DNA of 64,000 nucleotides from an uncultured Lachnospiraceae bacterium (GCA_902794095.1 CADBFZ010000007.1:1-64000); one strand, 5' to 3'. Shown: positions 26,874 through 37,161, numbered from the stretch's first letter. Made by a program: numbers and translations. Notes: generated from the letters alone by a model not told the origin.

Positions 26874-27706
26874 AGAATATAATAAGACGCTCTTTAACTT
26901 TACTTGCTTTTGCAGCTTCTGTATTCCTGCTTGTTATGCTCCCTGCAGGTACAGCCAAAGCTTATGATCCCTTATATAACCTTGACGATCCCGATATTGA
27001 TAAGGTTAATCCCGATACCGGATATCAACTGCTTATTTATGACGGTGCAGATCTGTTATCAAGTTCCGAGATGAAGCAGCTTGCCGAGGAAATGGCCGGT
27101 ATCACCAATTACGGACATGCCTGTCTGATCACTACGGATGAAAACAAATACAACGATGTTCAGTATTATTCCGAGGAAATCTATGATGAACTGTTCGGAT
27201 ATGACAACGGAGTAATGTTTGTCATCGATATGAAAAACAGATACCTCTGGATTCAGGCGGACGGAGATATTTTAAAGGTTGTAACCAGATCCTATTCGGA
27301 TGATATCACCGACAATGCTTACAAATTTGCGACAAATGGGGATTACTATTCCTGTGCATCCAAGGTATTCGAGCAGATAACCAAGCTTTTAGGCGGTCAA
27401 AGGATTGCACGTCCCATGAGATATATCTCAAACGCACTGTTTGCACTCCTTTTATCCTTCCTTATTAACTTCTGGGTAGTTAGCAGAGCATCTAAGATAC
27501 AAAGTACTTCGGGTGCAGAGATGCTATCGGGCGCAAACAAGTCACTCAGATATACTCCTCTTGCGGTTATTAAGACAGGAGAAACCAAGACATATTCACC
27601 CCAGTCCTCCGGCAGCAGCGGCGGAGGCGGAGGTGGTGGCGGACACCGCGGAGGCGGAGGTGGCGGAGGCGGTCACCACGGCGGAGGCGGAGGCCACAGA
27701 TTCTGA
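26870..27706 (+). CDS. TPM-domain membrane protein with Gly/His-rich tail
   Basis: A 278-residue protein with a signal peptide or anchor (residues 7-29, ...AGTAKA), an extracytoplasmic TPM domain (about 45-170; YDGADLLSSSEMKQLAEEM, FGYDNGVMFVIDMKNRYLWIQADG), one span near 178-200 (ALFALLLSFLINFWVV) and a tail rich in Gly with several His and Arg residues. TPM domains have been linked to phosphatase activity and to photosystem repair in plants; the bacterial role is unclear. The His-rich end could bind metal. It is co-translated with the zinc-ribbon protein and overlaps the HAD gene (TGATG). Confidence 0.82.
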   Translation: MKNIIRRSLTLLAFAASVFLLVMLPAGTAKAYDPLYNLDDPDIDKVNPDTGYQLLIYDGADLLSSSEMKQLAEEMAGITNYGHACLITTDENKYNDVQYYSEEIYDELFGYDNGVMFVIDMKNRYLWIQADGDILKVVTRSYSDDITDNAYKFATNGDYYSCASKVFEQITKLLGGQRIARPMRYISNALFALLLSFLINFWVVSRASKIQSTSGAEMLSGANKSLRYTPLAVIKTGETKTYSPQSSGSSGGGGGGGGHRGGGGGGGGHHGGGGGHRF

Positions 27707-28356
27707 TGAAATACGAACTTGCAGTTTTTGATATGGACGGAACCATATTAAACACACTTGATGATTTAACGGATGCTACCAATCACGCACTAAGGACTTT
27801 CGGATATCCGGAGCATTCGATTGAAGAAGTAAGATTTTTTGTAGGAAACGGAATAGCCAAGCTCATCGAAAGGGCAACCCCCGAGGGAACTTCCGAAGAG
27901 GACAGGGCCAGGGTAAGAGCCGAGTTCATGGATTATTACAAGATCCACAGCGCGGATAAAACAGGACCTTACCCCGGGATAAACGATCTTTTACAAAAGC
28001 TCAGGGCAGCAGGCGTAAAGACCGCGGTTGTTTCCAATAAGCCGGACGTAGCGGTCAGGGAGCTTGTTAAGACATATTACGACGGACTGTTTGATGCGGC
28101 TGTCGGAGATATGGAAGGACAGGCAGTAAAACCCGCACCGGATATGTGCCTTAAGGTATTTAAAGAGCTGGGCATGGGACCTGAAAATGCAGTCTACATC
28201 GGTGATTCCGATACCGATATTATGACGGCGAGAAATGCGGGACTTGATGAGATTCTTGTATCATGGGGATTCCGCGGAAGAGAATTTCTCACGGAGCACG
28301 GTGCAAAAAACATTTGCGATACTCCGGATGAAGTATATGATGTGATAAAGGGTTAA
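27706..28356 (+). CDS. HAD-family phosphatase, phosphoglycolate phosphatase-like
   Basis: A 216-residue HAD hydrolase. Motif I is FDMDGTILNT (nucleophile Asp9, acid/base Asp11), motif II is VVSNK, Lys lies in VKPAPD, and motif IV is YIGDSDTDIMTARNAG. The alpha-helical cap between motifs I and II is of the Gph/PgmB type. It probably dephosphorylates a small phosphorylated metabolite such as 2-phosphoglycolate or a sugar phosphate. Its start overlaps the TPM stop by one base. Confidence 0.88.
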   Translation: MKYELAVFDMDGTILNTLDDLTDATNHALRTFGYPEHSIEEVRFFVGNGIAKLIERATPEGTSEEDRARVRAEFMDYYKIHSADKTGPYPGINDLLQKLRAAGVKTAVVSNKPDVAVRELVKTYYDGLFDAAVGDMEGQAVKPAPDMCLKVFKELGMGPENAVYIGDSDTDIMTARNAGLDEILVSWGFRGREFLTEHGAKNICDTPDEVYDVIKG

Positions 28357-28392
28357 TAAACCGATCAAGATATTAATACAGAGGTAAGAATA

Positions 28393-29826
28393 ATGGCAGA
28401 TAAGAAAATGGTTGAAGAGATCACTTCGATGGACGAGGATTTTGCCCAGTGGTATACGGACATCGTTCGTAAGGCAGAGCTCATCGAATACACATCCGTA
28501 AAGGGCTGCATGGCTATCAAGCCCGACGGATATGCAATATGGGAGAACATCCAGGCCGAACTCGATAAGAGATTCAAGGCTACGGGCGTTCGTAACGTAT
28601 ACATGCCCATGTTCATTCCCGAGTCTCTTCTTGAGAAGGAGAAGGACCACGTGGAAGGATTTGCTCCCGAAGTAGCTTGGGTTACTCATGGAGGACTTGA
28701 ACCCCTCGCCGAGAGAATGTGCGTCCGCCCCACTTCCGAGACTCTTTTCTGCGATTTCTATAAGAACGACGTTCATTCATACAGAGATCTTCCCAAGGTT
28801 TACAACCAGTGGTGCTCTGTTGTCAGATGGGAAAAAGAAACCAGACCTTTCCTTCGTTCCAGAGAATTCCTTTGGCAGGAAGGCCACACTGCTCATGCAA
28901 CCGCTGAGGAAGCTGAGGAGCGTACGGTTCAGATGCTCAACGTCTATGCTGATTTCCTCGAGGATTTCCTTGCAATCCCCGTAATCAAGGGACAGAAGAC
29001 CGAGAAGGAGAAGTTTGCGGGAGCTGAGGCTACCTACACTGTTGAGGCTCTCATGCATGACGGTAAAGCTCTCCAGTCCGGAACCAGCCACAACTTCGGT
29101 AACGGATTTGCTAAGGCATTCGACATTCAGTTTGCGGATAAGGACAACACCTTAAAGCATGTATATCAGACTTCATGGGGTGTAACCACCAGACTTATCG
29201 GTGCGATCATCATGGTTCACGGAGACAATGAGGGACTTGTTCTTCCTCCCAAAGTTGCTCCCATCCAGCTCTGCATCATTCCCATCCAGCAGAAGAAGGA
29301 AGGCGTTCTCGATAAGGCTTACGAGCTCAGAGATCTCCTTAAGGACACTGTAAGAGTAAAGGTAGATGATACCGACAAGACTCCCGGATGGAAGTTCTCC
29401 GAGGCAGAGATGAGAGGATATCCCATCAGACTTGAGATCGGACCCAAGGATATCGAGGCAGGCAAGTGTGTAATCGTCCGCAGAGATACCAGAGAGAAGA
29501 TCGAAGTTACTCTTGATGAAGTAGCTGCAAAGGTTCCCGAGATCCTCGAGACCATGCAGAAGGAAATGCTTGAAAGAGCAAGAGCTCACAGAGAAGCACA
29601 CACCTACGTAGCTCACGACTATGACGAGTTTAAGAAGATCTTTAACGAGAAATCCGGATTCGTAAAAGCTATGTGGTGCGGATGCAGAGAATGCGAAGAC
29701 CAGATCAAAGCAGATCTCTCAGTTACTTCAAGATGTATCCCCTTTGAACAGGAGAAGGTTTCCGACGTATGCGTATGCTGCGGAAAGCCTGCTCAGAAGA
29801 TGGTTTATTGGGGCAGAGCATATTAA
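28393..29826 (+). CDS. proS: Prolyl-tRNA synthetase, archaeal/eukaryotic type
   Basis: A class II aminoacyl-tRNA synthetase that charges tRNA-Pro. The 477-residue form lacks the bacterial editing insertion and is the ProS type 3 found in many clostridia. Signatures are [39 protein letters not shown] (motif 2 region), [12 protein letters not shown] and the anticodon-binding domain from about residue 290 ([10 protein letters not shown]). The C-terminus has a Cys-rich zinc region ([17 protein letters not shown]). SD gaggtaag precedes the ATG. tRNA-Pro(CGG) is encoded 9 kb upstream. Confidence 0.96.
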   Translation: MADKKMVEEITSMDEDFAQWYTDIVRKAELIEYTSVKGCMAIKPDGYAIWENIQAELDKRFKATGVRNVYMPMFIPESLLEKEKDHVEGFAPEVAWVTHGGLEPLAERMCVRPTSETLFCDFYKNDVHSYRDLPKVYNQWCSVVRWEKETRPFLRSREFLWQEGHTAHATAEEAEERTVQMLNVYADFLEDFLAIPVIKGQKTEKEKFAGAEATYTVEALMHDGKALQSGTSHNFGNGFAKAFDIQFADKDNTLKHVYQTSWGVTTRLIGAIIMVHGDNEGLVLPPKVAPIQLCIIPIQQKKEGVLDKAYELRDLLKDTVRVKVDDTDKTPGWKFSEAEMRGYPIRLEIGPKDIEAGKCVIVRRDTREKIEVTLDEVAAKVPEILETMQKEMLERARAHREAHTYVAHDYDEFKKIFNEKSGFVKAMWCGCRECEDQIKADLSVTSRCIPFEQEKVSDVCVCCGKPAQKMVYWGRAY

Positions 29827-29847
29827 TAGACAGACAGTGACCTTAGA

Positions 29848-30870
29848 ATGAATCTTATTGTGATCGACCTTGAGTGGAACCAGAGTTCCACCGGAACAGA
29901 GCCCGAAGTATCCGAGATCCCTTTCGAGATCATCGAGATAGGCGCCGTAAAATACGGTGAGGGCGGAGTGCTGATCTCCGAATTCAGTGAACTGATCAAA
30001 CCCAGGGTCTACAGAAAAATGCATAATTACACCAGCAAGCTCGTTCATCTGCAGATGGAGGAGCTTGAAAAAGGTGATTCGTTCGAGGTTGTAGCCGACA
30101 GATTTTTCAAATGGTGCGGCCCCGACCCCGTATTTGCAACTTGGGGCCCGGGGGATGTCGGAGTATTCCAGCAGAACCTCAAGTTCTTCGGACTTCCTCT
30201 TATAAACGACGGTCCGGTTGCTTTTGTGGATGTGCAGAAGCTCTTTATGCTTGCTTGCGAAGCAGGTGAGAAGAAGAGAAGATCCCTCGAATATGCAGTG
30301 GATCATTTCGAGATATCCAAGGATATCCCCTTCCACAGAGCATTCAGCGATGCTTATTACGCTGCCGAGGTCTATAAGAGAGTCTGCGCTATCAATCCGG
30401 AAGTGACCAAGTTCGTGTCATATGACACCACTTATCCTCCCGCAGACAAAGAGCACGAGATCAAGATCGTGTTCCCGACTTATCAGAAGTATATTTCCCG
30501 CATCTTCGAAAACCGCGAGAAGGCATTCAGGGAAAAGGAAACCCTTTCCACCGTCTGCTATGTATGCGGCAAGAAGGCTAAGCGTAAGATTAAATGGTTT
30601 TCCATGGGAGACAGGCATTACTACTGCCTGTGCGAATGCGAAGAGCACGGACTGATCAAAGGCAAGATAATTACTTATCCCGATAAGGACGGAAAGGGAC
30701 TTTATCTTGTTAAGATCTTAAGATGCGTTAGTGAAAAAGAAGCCGCGGTTGTTGAGAAGAAGTTCAACAAGGTCCGCGAATACAGAAAACATAACACCAC
30801 AGGTGTGAGATTTAAAAAACCGGGAAAAAATACCTCGGGACCGATTCCCGAGGATAAAGGTGAAGATTGA
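29848..30870 (+). CDS. DEDDh 3'-5' exonuclease with C-terminal zinc-binding extension
   Basis: A 340-residue protein. The N-terminal ~190 residues are an RNase T/DnaQ-like exonuclease with Asp6 and Glu8 in VIDLEWN, an Asp in TWGPGDVGVF and H...D in FHRAFSDAYYAAEVY (DEDDh set complete). The ~150-residue C-terminal part carries CYVCGKKAKRKIKWFSMGDRHYYCLCECEEHG, which looks like a four-Cys zinc ribbon, then a basic tail. It resembles KapD-like exonucleases of Lachnospiraceae. RNA or DNA may be the substrate. It follows proS by 21 bases and converges on the HD gene with a two-base gap. Confidence 0.85.
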   Translation: MNLIVIDLEWNQSSTGTEPEVSEIPFEIIEIGAVKYGEGGVLISEFSELIKPRVYRKMHNYTSKLVHLQMEELEKGDSFEVVADRFFKWCGPDPVFATWGPGDVGVFQQNLKFFGLPLINDGPVAFVDVQKLFMLACEAGEKKRRSLEYAVDHFEISKDIPFHRAFSDAYYAAEVYKRVCAINPEVTKFVSYDTTYPPADKEHEIKIVFPTYQKYISRIFENREKAFREKETLSTVCYVCGKKAKRKIKWFSMGDRHYYCLCECEEHGLIKGKIITYPDKDGKGLYLVKILRCVSEKEAAVVEKKFNKVREYRKHNTTGVRFKKPGKNTSGPIPEDKGED

Positions 30871-30872
30871 TA

Positions 30873-31385
30873 TTAAGCCATTGCATGAACCGGAATTCTG
30901 AGACGTGAGTGAAGCTTGACTGACATGCTTCTTACGGTGAAGGGCTCGAAGAGAGCACATAATTTATCCGCGATGCAGATGATGACAGCCTCTTTGGAAT
31001 CGGGGCTGTTAAGTACAAGCGGGAACATGTGATGCTCTATGATGTCTCTTTCTTTATCGGAGATACTTCCGAGAATATACTCAGCACGGGTAGCCGAATC
31101 AAGGGGATGCTGTGTGATGCACATACGTCCCGTGGTATAAACAACTTTACGCTGACCGATCAGGCCCATGTCGTGGCAAAGACAGGCTCTGATGAGAGCT
31201 TCTCTGTCGGCAGACGCAAACAGTCCTGCGATTCTTAAGGATATCTTGGTCACATGGAGTTCGTGATCGCTCACATTGGATCTGAAATGGTGGGACTGGC
31301 AAAATCCGCGGAGAAACATTTCGGAATCCAGAATATCCCCTCCGACATTTCTTATTTCATTTTCAAGGTCTTCTTTTGATCTCAT
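30873..31385 (-). CDS. HD-domain phosphohydrolase-like protein
   Basis: A 170-residue protein with an HD domain: His in HELHVTKISLRIA, the central HD in ACLCHDMGLIGQ, His in ITQHPLDSATRAEYILG, HH in IIEHHMFP, and Asp in CIADKLCALFE. This set fits metal-dependent phosphohydrolases acting on nucleotides. The substrate is unknown. It is transcribed divergently from uvrC with a 55-base gap. Its 3' end nearly touches the exonuclease gene, leaving no room for a separate terminator, so the two transcripts overlap. Confidence 0.85.
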   Translation of the reverse strand: MRSKEDLENEIRNVGGDILDSEMFLRGFCQSHHFRSNVSDHELHVTKISLRIAGLFASADREALIRACLCHDMGLIGQRKVVYTTGRMCITQHPLDSATRAEYILGSISDKERDIIEHHMFPLVLNSPDSKEAVIICIADKLCALFEPFTVRSMSVKLHSRLRIPVHAMA

Positions 31386-31440
31386 AATTTTATAATTAGC
31401 CAGTACATTCTATAACACAGATTTAATATAGACAAGTGCC

Positions 31441-33321
31441 ATGAAGGATTTTTCCGAAGAACTCAAGAAACTGCCGGCTAAGCCCGGAGTTTACATCATG
31501 CGTGATGCGGATGATGTTATTCTCTACGTCGGAAAAGCGGTTAACCTTCATAACAGAGTCAGGTCCTATTTCAGGAAAAACATCGGACGAGGTCCTGCCA
31601 TCGACAACATGGTTGCCAGGATCGAAAGGTTCGAGTATATAGTAACCGACTCCGAGCTCGAGGCACTGGTTCTCGAAAATAACCTCATCAAGGAACATTC
31701 TCCCAAGTACAATACTCTCTTAAAAGACGACAAGACCTATCCCTATATCAAGGTGACCGTGGGCGAAGAATATCCCAGGATCATCTTTTCCAGAACCATG
31801 AAAAGAGACCGCTCCAGATATTTCGGACCTTACAGTTCGGCCCAGGCGGTCAAGGACACAATCGAGCTCTTAAACAGGATCTTTAAACTCAGAACCTGTA
31901 ACAGGAAATTGCCTGAAGACATCGGGCTTGAGAGGGCGTGCCTGAATTATCACATCGGGCAGTGCATGGGACCTTGCCAGGGGTATGTGACGAAGGAAGA
32001 GTATAACAAGGGCGTAGAAGGTGCTCTCGAATTCTTAAGCGGCAATTACGGACCCATAATCAAGGATCTGGAAGCCAAGATGGAAGCGGCATCCGAGGAT
32101 ATGAAGTTCGAGGAAGCGGCCAGATACAGAGATCTTGTAAATTCCGTTAAGAGCGTTGCCCAGAAACAGAAGATCACCGGCAATGTTGGAACGGACAGGG
32201 ACATCATCGGAATGTTCAGATCCGGCGAGGACATTGTCATTCAGATCTTCTTTGTCAGGGACGGAAGGCTCATGGGCAGGGAGCATTACCACATGACAGA
32301 TTCCCTCATGGAGCCCGATGCTGAAGTTCTGGGAGATTTCATCAAGCAGTTCTATTCCGGAACCCCTTTTATCCCTTCGGAGATAATGATCAGATATTCA
32401 CCCGATGACATAGATGTCATAAACGGATGGCTCAGCGAAAAGAGCGGACACAAAGTATCTCTTGTAATCCCCAAGATCGGAACCAAGGAAAAACTCCTTG
32501 AAATGTCCGAAGAAAACGCCCGTATAATCCTGAATAACGACGGCGAGAAAATAAAACGCGAAGAGGCAAGAACCCTCGGAGCGGTTAAAGAAATAGAAAA
32601 CATCCTCAAAACTGACGGGCTTGTCAGAATGGAAGCATTCGATATATCCAATACCAACGGATTCGAAAACGTCGCATCCATGGTGGTATTTGAAAACGGA
32701 AGACCTAAAAGAAGCGATTACAGGAAGTTTAAGATCAAATCCGTGGACGGGCCCAATGACTATGCCTGTATGAAAGAGGCGCTTACAAGGCGCTTTACCC
32801 ACGGGATGGAAGAGGCGGGACGCATCAGGGAAAAAGGTGAAGGCTCCGAGGTTGTAAGCTTTTCCCATTTGCCGGATCTGCTTCTTATGGACGGTGGACG
32901 AGGTCAGGTTAATATCGCACTTGAGGTTCTGGACTTACTGGGGCTTGATATACCCGTTTGCGGCATGGTCAAGGATGACCACCATAGGACAAGAGGCCTG
33001 TATTTTAACAATCTTGAGCTTCCGATCGATACTCACTCGGAAGGCTTTAAGCTGATAACCAGGATTCAGGATGAGGCCCACAGATTCGCCATAGAGTATC
33101 ACAAATCCCTTCGTTCCAAGAATCAGACCAAGTCACTTCTGGATGAGATCCCGGGCGTCGGTCCTTCGCGTAAGAAAGCGCTTATGAAGAAGTTCCAGAC
33201 CATCTCGGAGATAGCTTCAGCAGGTAAGGAAGATCTTATGGAACTGCCGGAGATTCCCGAGAAGGTAGCGGACGGAATAATCGCTTATTTCGAGGAATTC
33301 CGCAAGAAAAACCATACCTAA
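31441..33321 (+). CDS. uvrC: Excinuclease ABC subunit C
   Basis: UvrC makes the two incisions around a lesion in nucleotide excision repair, acting with UvrA and UvrB. The 626-residue length is normal. The GIY-YIG nuclease domain is at residues ~12-90 (KPGVYIMRDADDVILYVGKAVNLHNRVRSYF), the UvrB-binding UVR motif near 200-235 (AKMEAASEDMKFEEAARYRDLV), the RNase H-like nuclease from ~380 (MEAFDISNTNG, LLLMDGGRGQVNIA), and helix-hairpin-helix repeats at the C-terminus (IPGVGPSRKKALMKKF). No strong SD is seen before the ATG. Confidence 0.97.
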   Translation: MKDFSEELKKLPAKPGVYIMRDADDVILYVGKAVNLHNRVRSYFRKNIGRGPAIDNMVARIERFEYIVTDSELEALVLENNLIKEHSPKYNTLLKDDKTYPYIKVTVGEEYPRIIFSRTMKRDRSRYFGPYSSAQAVKDTIELLNRIFKLRTCNRKLPEDIGLERACLNYHIGQCMGPCQGYVTKEEYNKGVEGALEFLSGNYGPIIKDLEAKMEAASEDMKFEEAARYRDLVNSVKSVAQKQKITGNVGTDRDIIGMFRSGEDIVIQIFFVRDGRLMGREHYHMTDSLMEPDAEVLGDFIKQFYSGTPFIPSEIMIRYSPDDIDVINGWLSEKSGHKVSLVIPKIGTKEKLLEMSEENARIILNNDGEKIKREEARTLGAVKEIENILKTDGLVRMEAFDISNTNGFENVASMVVFENGRPKRSDYRKFKIKSVDGPNDYACMKEALTRRFTHGMEEAGRIREKGEGSEVVSFSHLPDLLLMDGGRGQVNIALEVLDLLGLDIPVCGMVKDDHHRTRGLYFNNLELPIDTHSEGFKLITRIQDEAHRFAIEYHKSLRSKNQTKSLLDEIPGVGPSRKKALMKKFQTISEIASAGKEDLMELPEIPEKVADGIIAYFEEFRKKNHT

Positions 33322-33364
33322 ACCGGCCAAATGTGGTATGATATCGTAGTTAATTGTTTGTATT

Positions 33365-33396
33365 AAAGCCCGAAATAAGGAAATCTCGGGCCTTTT
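33365..33396 (+). terminator. Probable terminator/leader hairpin between uvrC and DUF1846 gene
   Basis: agcccga pairs with tcgggcct (one bulge) across an ~11-base loop, followed by tttt and at once by the SD aaggag of the next gene. It could terminate uvrC or fold in the leader of the next gene. Confidence 0.55.
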
Positions 33397-33407
33397 AAGG
33401 AGAAAAA

Positions 33408-34886
33408 ATGGGTAACATAGGCTTTGATTCCGCAAAATATCTTGAACTTCAATCCGCTCACATCAGGGAGAGAATATCCAGATTCGGTAAGTTGTATCTG
33501 GAATTCGGCGGAAAACTTTATGATGATTATCATGCATCGAGAGTATTGCCCGGTTTTGCCCCCAACAATAAGCTTCTAATGCTTGAGCAGCTCAAGGATC
33601 AGGCTGAGATCGTTATCGTAATCGGTGCCGATGCCATCGAGCAGAACAAGGTAAGAGGCGACCTCGGAATTACTTACGATCAGGACGTTCTTCGTCTTGT
33701 TAAGGTATTCCGCGAGCTCGGATTCCTCGTATCAAGCATCGTTATCACCAAGTATTCCGGACAGCCCGCTGCAGACCGTTTCCGTCAGCTTCTTGATGCT
33801 CACGGTCTTAAGAGCTATCTTCACTATCCCATCGACGGATATCCTTCAAACATTCCTCTTATCGTATCCGATGACGGCTACGGCAAGAACGATTATGTAG
33901 AAACCACAAGACCTCTTGTAGTCATTACCGCACCCGGACCCGGAAGCGGAAAGATGGCAACATGTCTTTCACAGCTTTATCATGAGCATAAGAGAGGTAT
34001 CAATGCGGGTTATGCCAAGTTCGAGACATTCCCCATCTGGAACCTTCCTCTTCGCCATCCCGTTAACATCGCTTACGAAGCTGCAACCGCAGACCTTGAT
34101 GATGTTAACATGATCGATCCTTTCCACCTTGAAGCATACGGTCAGACGACCGTTAACTATAACAGAGACGTTGAGATCTTCCCCGTTCTGAGTGCTCTTT
34201 TCGAAGCAATCAGCGGAGAGTGCCCTTACAAGAGTCCTACCGACATGGGTGTAAACATGGCAGGATATGCCATCACCGATGACGAAGCATGTAAGGAAGC
34301 ATCATGCCAGGAGATTCTCAGAAGATATTACGCAACCGCAGTATCCGTTAAGAAGGGTGATGCACCTAAGGAAGAGCTCTACAAGCAGGAGCTTCTTCTC
34401 AAGCAGGCAGGCATTGTTCCCGAGGACAGAAAGGTAGCCGTTGCCGCTATGGAGAGACAGACCGAAAGCGAAACTCCCGCAGCTGCAATCCAGCTTCCCG
34501 ACGGATCTATCGTTACCGGTCGTACCAATCCTCTTCTGGGAGCTGCAGCTTCATGTCTCCTCAACGCTATCAAGCAGCTTGCAGGAATCCCTCATGAAGT
34601 AAAGCTCATGAGCGAAGAGACCCTGCTTCCCATTCAGAATCTTAAGACTCAGTACATGGGAGCTCACAACCCCAGACTTCATACAGATGAGATGCTCATT
34701 GCACTTTCAAGCTCGGCATCTTCAAATCCTCTTGCAAAGTCCGCACTGGATCAGTTGTCCGGACTCAGAGGAGCAGAGGCTCATTCAAGCGTTATTCTCT
34801 CAAGAGTAGACGAGAATGTTTACAGGAAACTCGGCCTCAGACTTACATGCACTCCCGAGTACGAAACAGGGAAAGATTTCGTTTAA
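33408..34886 (+). CDS. DUF1846 family protein
   Basis: A 492-residue cytosolic protein of the DUF1846 family, which is widespread in Firmicutes. Family stretches include GFDSAKYLELQSAHIRERISRFGKLYLEFGGKLYDDYHASRVLPGF and APGPGSGKMATCLSQLYHE, the latter P-loop-like, suggesting nucleotide binding. Length is normal. No biochemical role is established. SD aaggagaa precedes the ATG. It lies between uvrC and ftsH with its own leader, and no partner gene is evident. Confidence 0.92.
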   Translation: MGNIGFDSAKYLELQSAHIRERISRFGKLYLEFGGKLYDDYHASRVLPGFAPNNKLLMLEQLKDQAEIVIVIGADAIEQNKVRGDLGITYDQDVLRLVKVFRELGFLVSSIVITKYSGQPAADRFRQLLDAHGLKSYLHYPIDGYPSNIPLIVSDDGYGKNDYVETTRPLVVITAPGPGSGKMATCLSQLYHEHKRGINAGYAKFETFPIWNLPLRHPVNIAYEAATADLDDVNMIDPFHLEAYGQTTVNYNRDVEIFPVLSALFEAISGECPYKSPTDMGVNMAGYAITDDEACKEASCQEILRRYYATAVSVKKGDAPKEELYKQELLLKQAGIVPEDRKVAVAAMERQTESETPAAAIQLPDGSIVTGRTNPLLGAAASCLLNAIKQLAGIPHEVKLMSEETLLPIQNLKTQYMGAHNPRLHTDEMLIALSSSASSNPLAKSALDQLSGLRGAEAHSSVILSRVDENVYRKLGLRLTCTPEYETGKDFV

Positions 34887-34923
34887 TTTCCTTTAACCCT
34901 TTGTTAATGAAGTTTTGCGTTTT

Positions 34924-34952
34924 TTCACTTGCCCGGTGCGCTGTGATATAGT
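34924..34952 (+). promoter_or_regulatory. Probable ftsH promoter
   Basis: TTCACT (34924-34929) and TATAGT (34947-34952) are separated by 17 bases. They lie in the 126-base gap before ftsH, giving a leader of about 50-55 bases. Confidence 0.5.
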
Positions 34953-35012
34953 AAACAAATAGTGTAAACTAACTGTTGTTCGTGATCGCGACTTTTTAAA
35001 TGGTGGTTAAGA

Positions 35013-37160
35013 TTGGATAATAATTCACAGAATCAAAATAACAAACATCCCGTGGGACGTAACAACTCCTGGATGATGATCCTTGCAATAATCTGCATGG
35101 TTGTGGTCGTTTTCCTTTTCTACAACATGCTTTTCGGAGGAAAGGGTGCTACCCAAAGTAAACCCTACACCGAGTTCCTCGAAGATCTCCAGAACGATCG
35201 TATTGAATCAGTTGAACTCGATGCCGAAAATGCGGAGTTGACCGTAACTCTCAAGCAGGAATATGTGGAGTCACAGTCCGAGGCAGACTCACCCGGTGAG
35301 AATGCAAACGCGTTTGAACAGTACGCTTACTTCGTTCAGATTAAGAACGATCAGGTATATACCACAAGAGTCATGGAATCCATGGACACCCTTACCGAGC
35401 AGCTCGAAAAGCACGGTGTTGAGGGAACCAGAGTAGTAAGCGCATCATCCGGAATCCTTACCGAGATATTCGTAGGTGTGGTTCTTCCCGTACTTATCAT
35501 CTGGCTTCTTGCTTCATTCCTCATGAGGAAGATGGGTGGAAGCGGCGGACCTTTAAACGTAGGAAAGAGCAATGCCAAGGTTTATGTCCAGAAAGAGACC
35601 GGAGTTACATTCAAGGATGTTGCCGGTGAAGACGAAGCTAAGGAATCTCTTGTTGAGGTTGTAGACTTCCTTCACAATCCCGGAAAGTATTCGGGAATCG
35701 GTGCAAGACTTCCCAAGGGCGCACTTTTGGTAGGCCCTCCCGGAACAGGTAAGACCCTTCTTGCAAAGGCAGTTGCCGGCGAAGCCCATGTACCTTTCTT
35801 CTCACTTACCGGTTCTGACTTTATTGAACTTTACGTCGGTGTCGGTGCTTCCAGAGTAAGAGACCTCTTCAAGGAAGCAACCAAGAATGCACCCTGTATT
35901 ATTTTTATCGACGAGATAGATGCAATCGGAAGAAGCCGTGACTCCAAGTACGGCGGAGGAAATGAAGAGAGAGAACAGACTCTGAATCAGCTCCTTTCCG
36001 AGATGGACGGATTCGATTCTTCAAAGGGTATTTTGATCCTCGGAGCAACCAACCGCCCCGAGATCCTCGATAAAGCACTTCTTCGTCCCGGACGTTTCGA
36101 CAGACGAATCATCGTTGATAAGCCCGATCTTAAGGGCCGTGTCGAGATCCTCAAGGTTCATGCCAAGGACGTTAAGATGGATGAGAGCGTTGATCTTGAT
36201 GCTATCGCACTTGCAACCAGTGGTGCCGTAGGTTCAGATCTTGCTAATATGATCAACGAAGCTGCAATCAATGCAGTTAAGGAAGGCAGAGAGTATGTCT
36301 GCCAGAAGGACCTCTTCAATGCGGTTGAGCAGGTTCTTGTAGGTAAGGAAAAGAAGGACCGCATCATGAGTGCCGAGGAGAGAAAGATCGTCTCCTATCA
36401 CGAAGTCGGACACGCACTCATCACCGCGCTCCAGAAAAATTCCGAGCCCGTTCAGAAGATTACCATCGTGCCCAGAACCATGGGTGCTCTCGGATATGTA
36501 ATGCAGGTTCCCGAAGAGGAGAAGTACCTTAACTCCAAGGAAGAACTTGAGAATATGATCGTATCGCTTCTCGGCGGACGTGCTGCTGAGGAAGTTGTAT
36601 TCGGAAATGTAACCACCGGAGCTGCCAACGATATTGAGAAGGCAACATCCATCGCCAAGAATATGATCACTCGTTTCGGTATGAGCGACAGATTCGGACT
36701 TGCCGGATTTGCAACCGTAGAGAGCCAGTATCTCGAGGGAAGAACCGCAATGAACTGTTCCGATCAGACCGCGGCCGCAATCGACGAAGAAATCGTCAGC
36801 ATGCTCAAGAAAGCTTATGAGCAGGCCAAGGAACTCCTTTCCGAGAACAGAGAAGTTATGGACAAGCTTGCCGGATATCTCATTGAAAAAGAGACCATTA
36901 CCGGTAAGGAATTCATGAAGATCTTCAGGGCAGAAAAGGGAATCCCCGAGCCCGAAGAGGAAGAAAAGGATGTAACCGGTACCGAAAGATCTGAAGAGAG
37001 CAAGGATGCATCCGAGGAAAAACCTTCGGAAGAAACTCTTGCGGAGAAAACTCCCGAAGAAGAGAAGGAAGAGAATTCCGAAGAGCCTGAGAAGAAGGTT
37101 GAAGCACCTGAAGCTCCTCAAGGCGACACAGGTATTTTTTCCAACCACACGATCATGTAA
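35013..37160 (+). CDS. ftsH: ATP-dependent zinc metalloprotease FtsH
   Basis: A membrane-anchored AAA+ protease for quality control and regulated proteolysis. TTG is the start, supported by ggtgg upstream; later ATGs would cut the first span. Spans lie at residues ~19-42 and ~146-168 around an extracytoplasmic domain. The AAA module has GPPGTGKT (Walker A), [11 protein letters not shown] (Walker B) and the second region of homology [20 protein letters not shown]. The zinc site is HEVGH instead of the usual HEAGH, still a valid HExxH. The last ~70 residues are very acidic (Glu/Pro/Lys). The next gene follows one base later. Confidence 0.96.
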   Translation: MDNNSQNQNNKHPVGRNNSWMMILAIICMVVVVFLFYNMLFGGKGATQSKPYTEFLEDLQNDRIESVELDAENAELTVTLKQEYVESQSEADSPGENANAFEQYAYFVQIKNDQVYTTRVMESMDTLTEQLEKHGVEGTRVVSASSGILTEIFVGVVLPVLIIWLLASFLMRKMGGSGGPLNVGKSNAKVYVQKETGVTFKDVAGEDEAKESLVEVVDFLHNPGKYSGIGARLPKGALLVGPPGTGKTLLAKAVAGEAHVPFFSLTGSDFIELYVGVGASRVRDLFKEATKNAPCIIFIDEIDAIGRSRDSKYGGGNEEREQTLNQLLSEMDGFDSSKGILILGATNRPEILDKALLRPGRFDRRIIVDKPDLKGRVEILKVHAKDVKMDESVDLDAIALATSGAVGSDLANMINEAAINAVKEGREYVCQKDLFNAVEQVLVGKEKKDRIMSAEERKIVSYHEVGHALITALQKNSEPVQKITIVPRTMGALGYVMQVPEEEKYLNSKEELENMIVSLLGGRAAEEVVFGNVTTGAANDIEKATSIAKNMITRFGMSDRFGLAGFATVESQYLEGRTAMNCSDQTAAAIDEEIVSMLKKAYEQAKELLSENREVMDKLAGYLIEKETITGKEFMKIFRAEKGIPEPEEEEKDVTGTERSEESKDASEEKPSEETLAEKTPEEEKEENSEEPEKKVEAPEAPQGDTGIFSNHTIM

Positions 37161-37161
37161 T

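Noticed and set aside
27513..27731. Ala/Glu-rich frame overlapping the TPM tail
   Set aside because: It is a frame-shifted reading of the Gly-codon repeat of the TPM protein, with no SD of its own.
31029..31238. Plus-strand frame opposite the HD protein
   Set aside because: The HD frame has all catalytic residues; the opposite frame has none.
36418..36432. FtsH zinc motif HEVGH considered as degenerate
   Set aside because: Both His and Glu of HExxH are present; only a spacer residue differs, so activity is expected.
37006..37161. Lys/Arg-rich N-terminal extension of the pseudo-carboxypeptidase
   Set aside because: It lies inside the acidic tail of ftsH in another frame; the ATG at 37162 starts a proper signal peptide.
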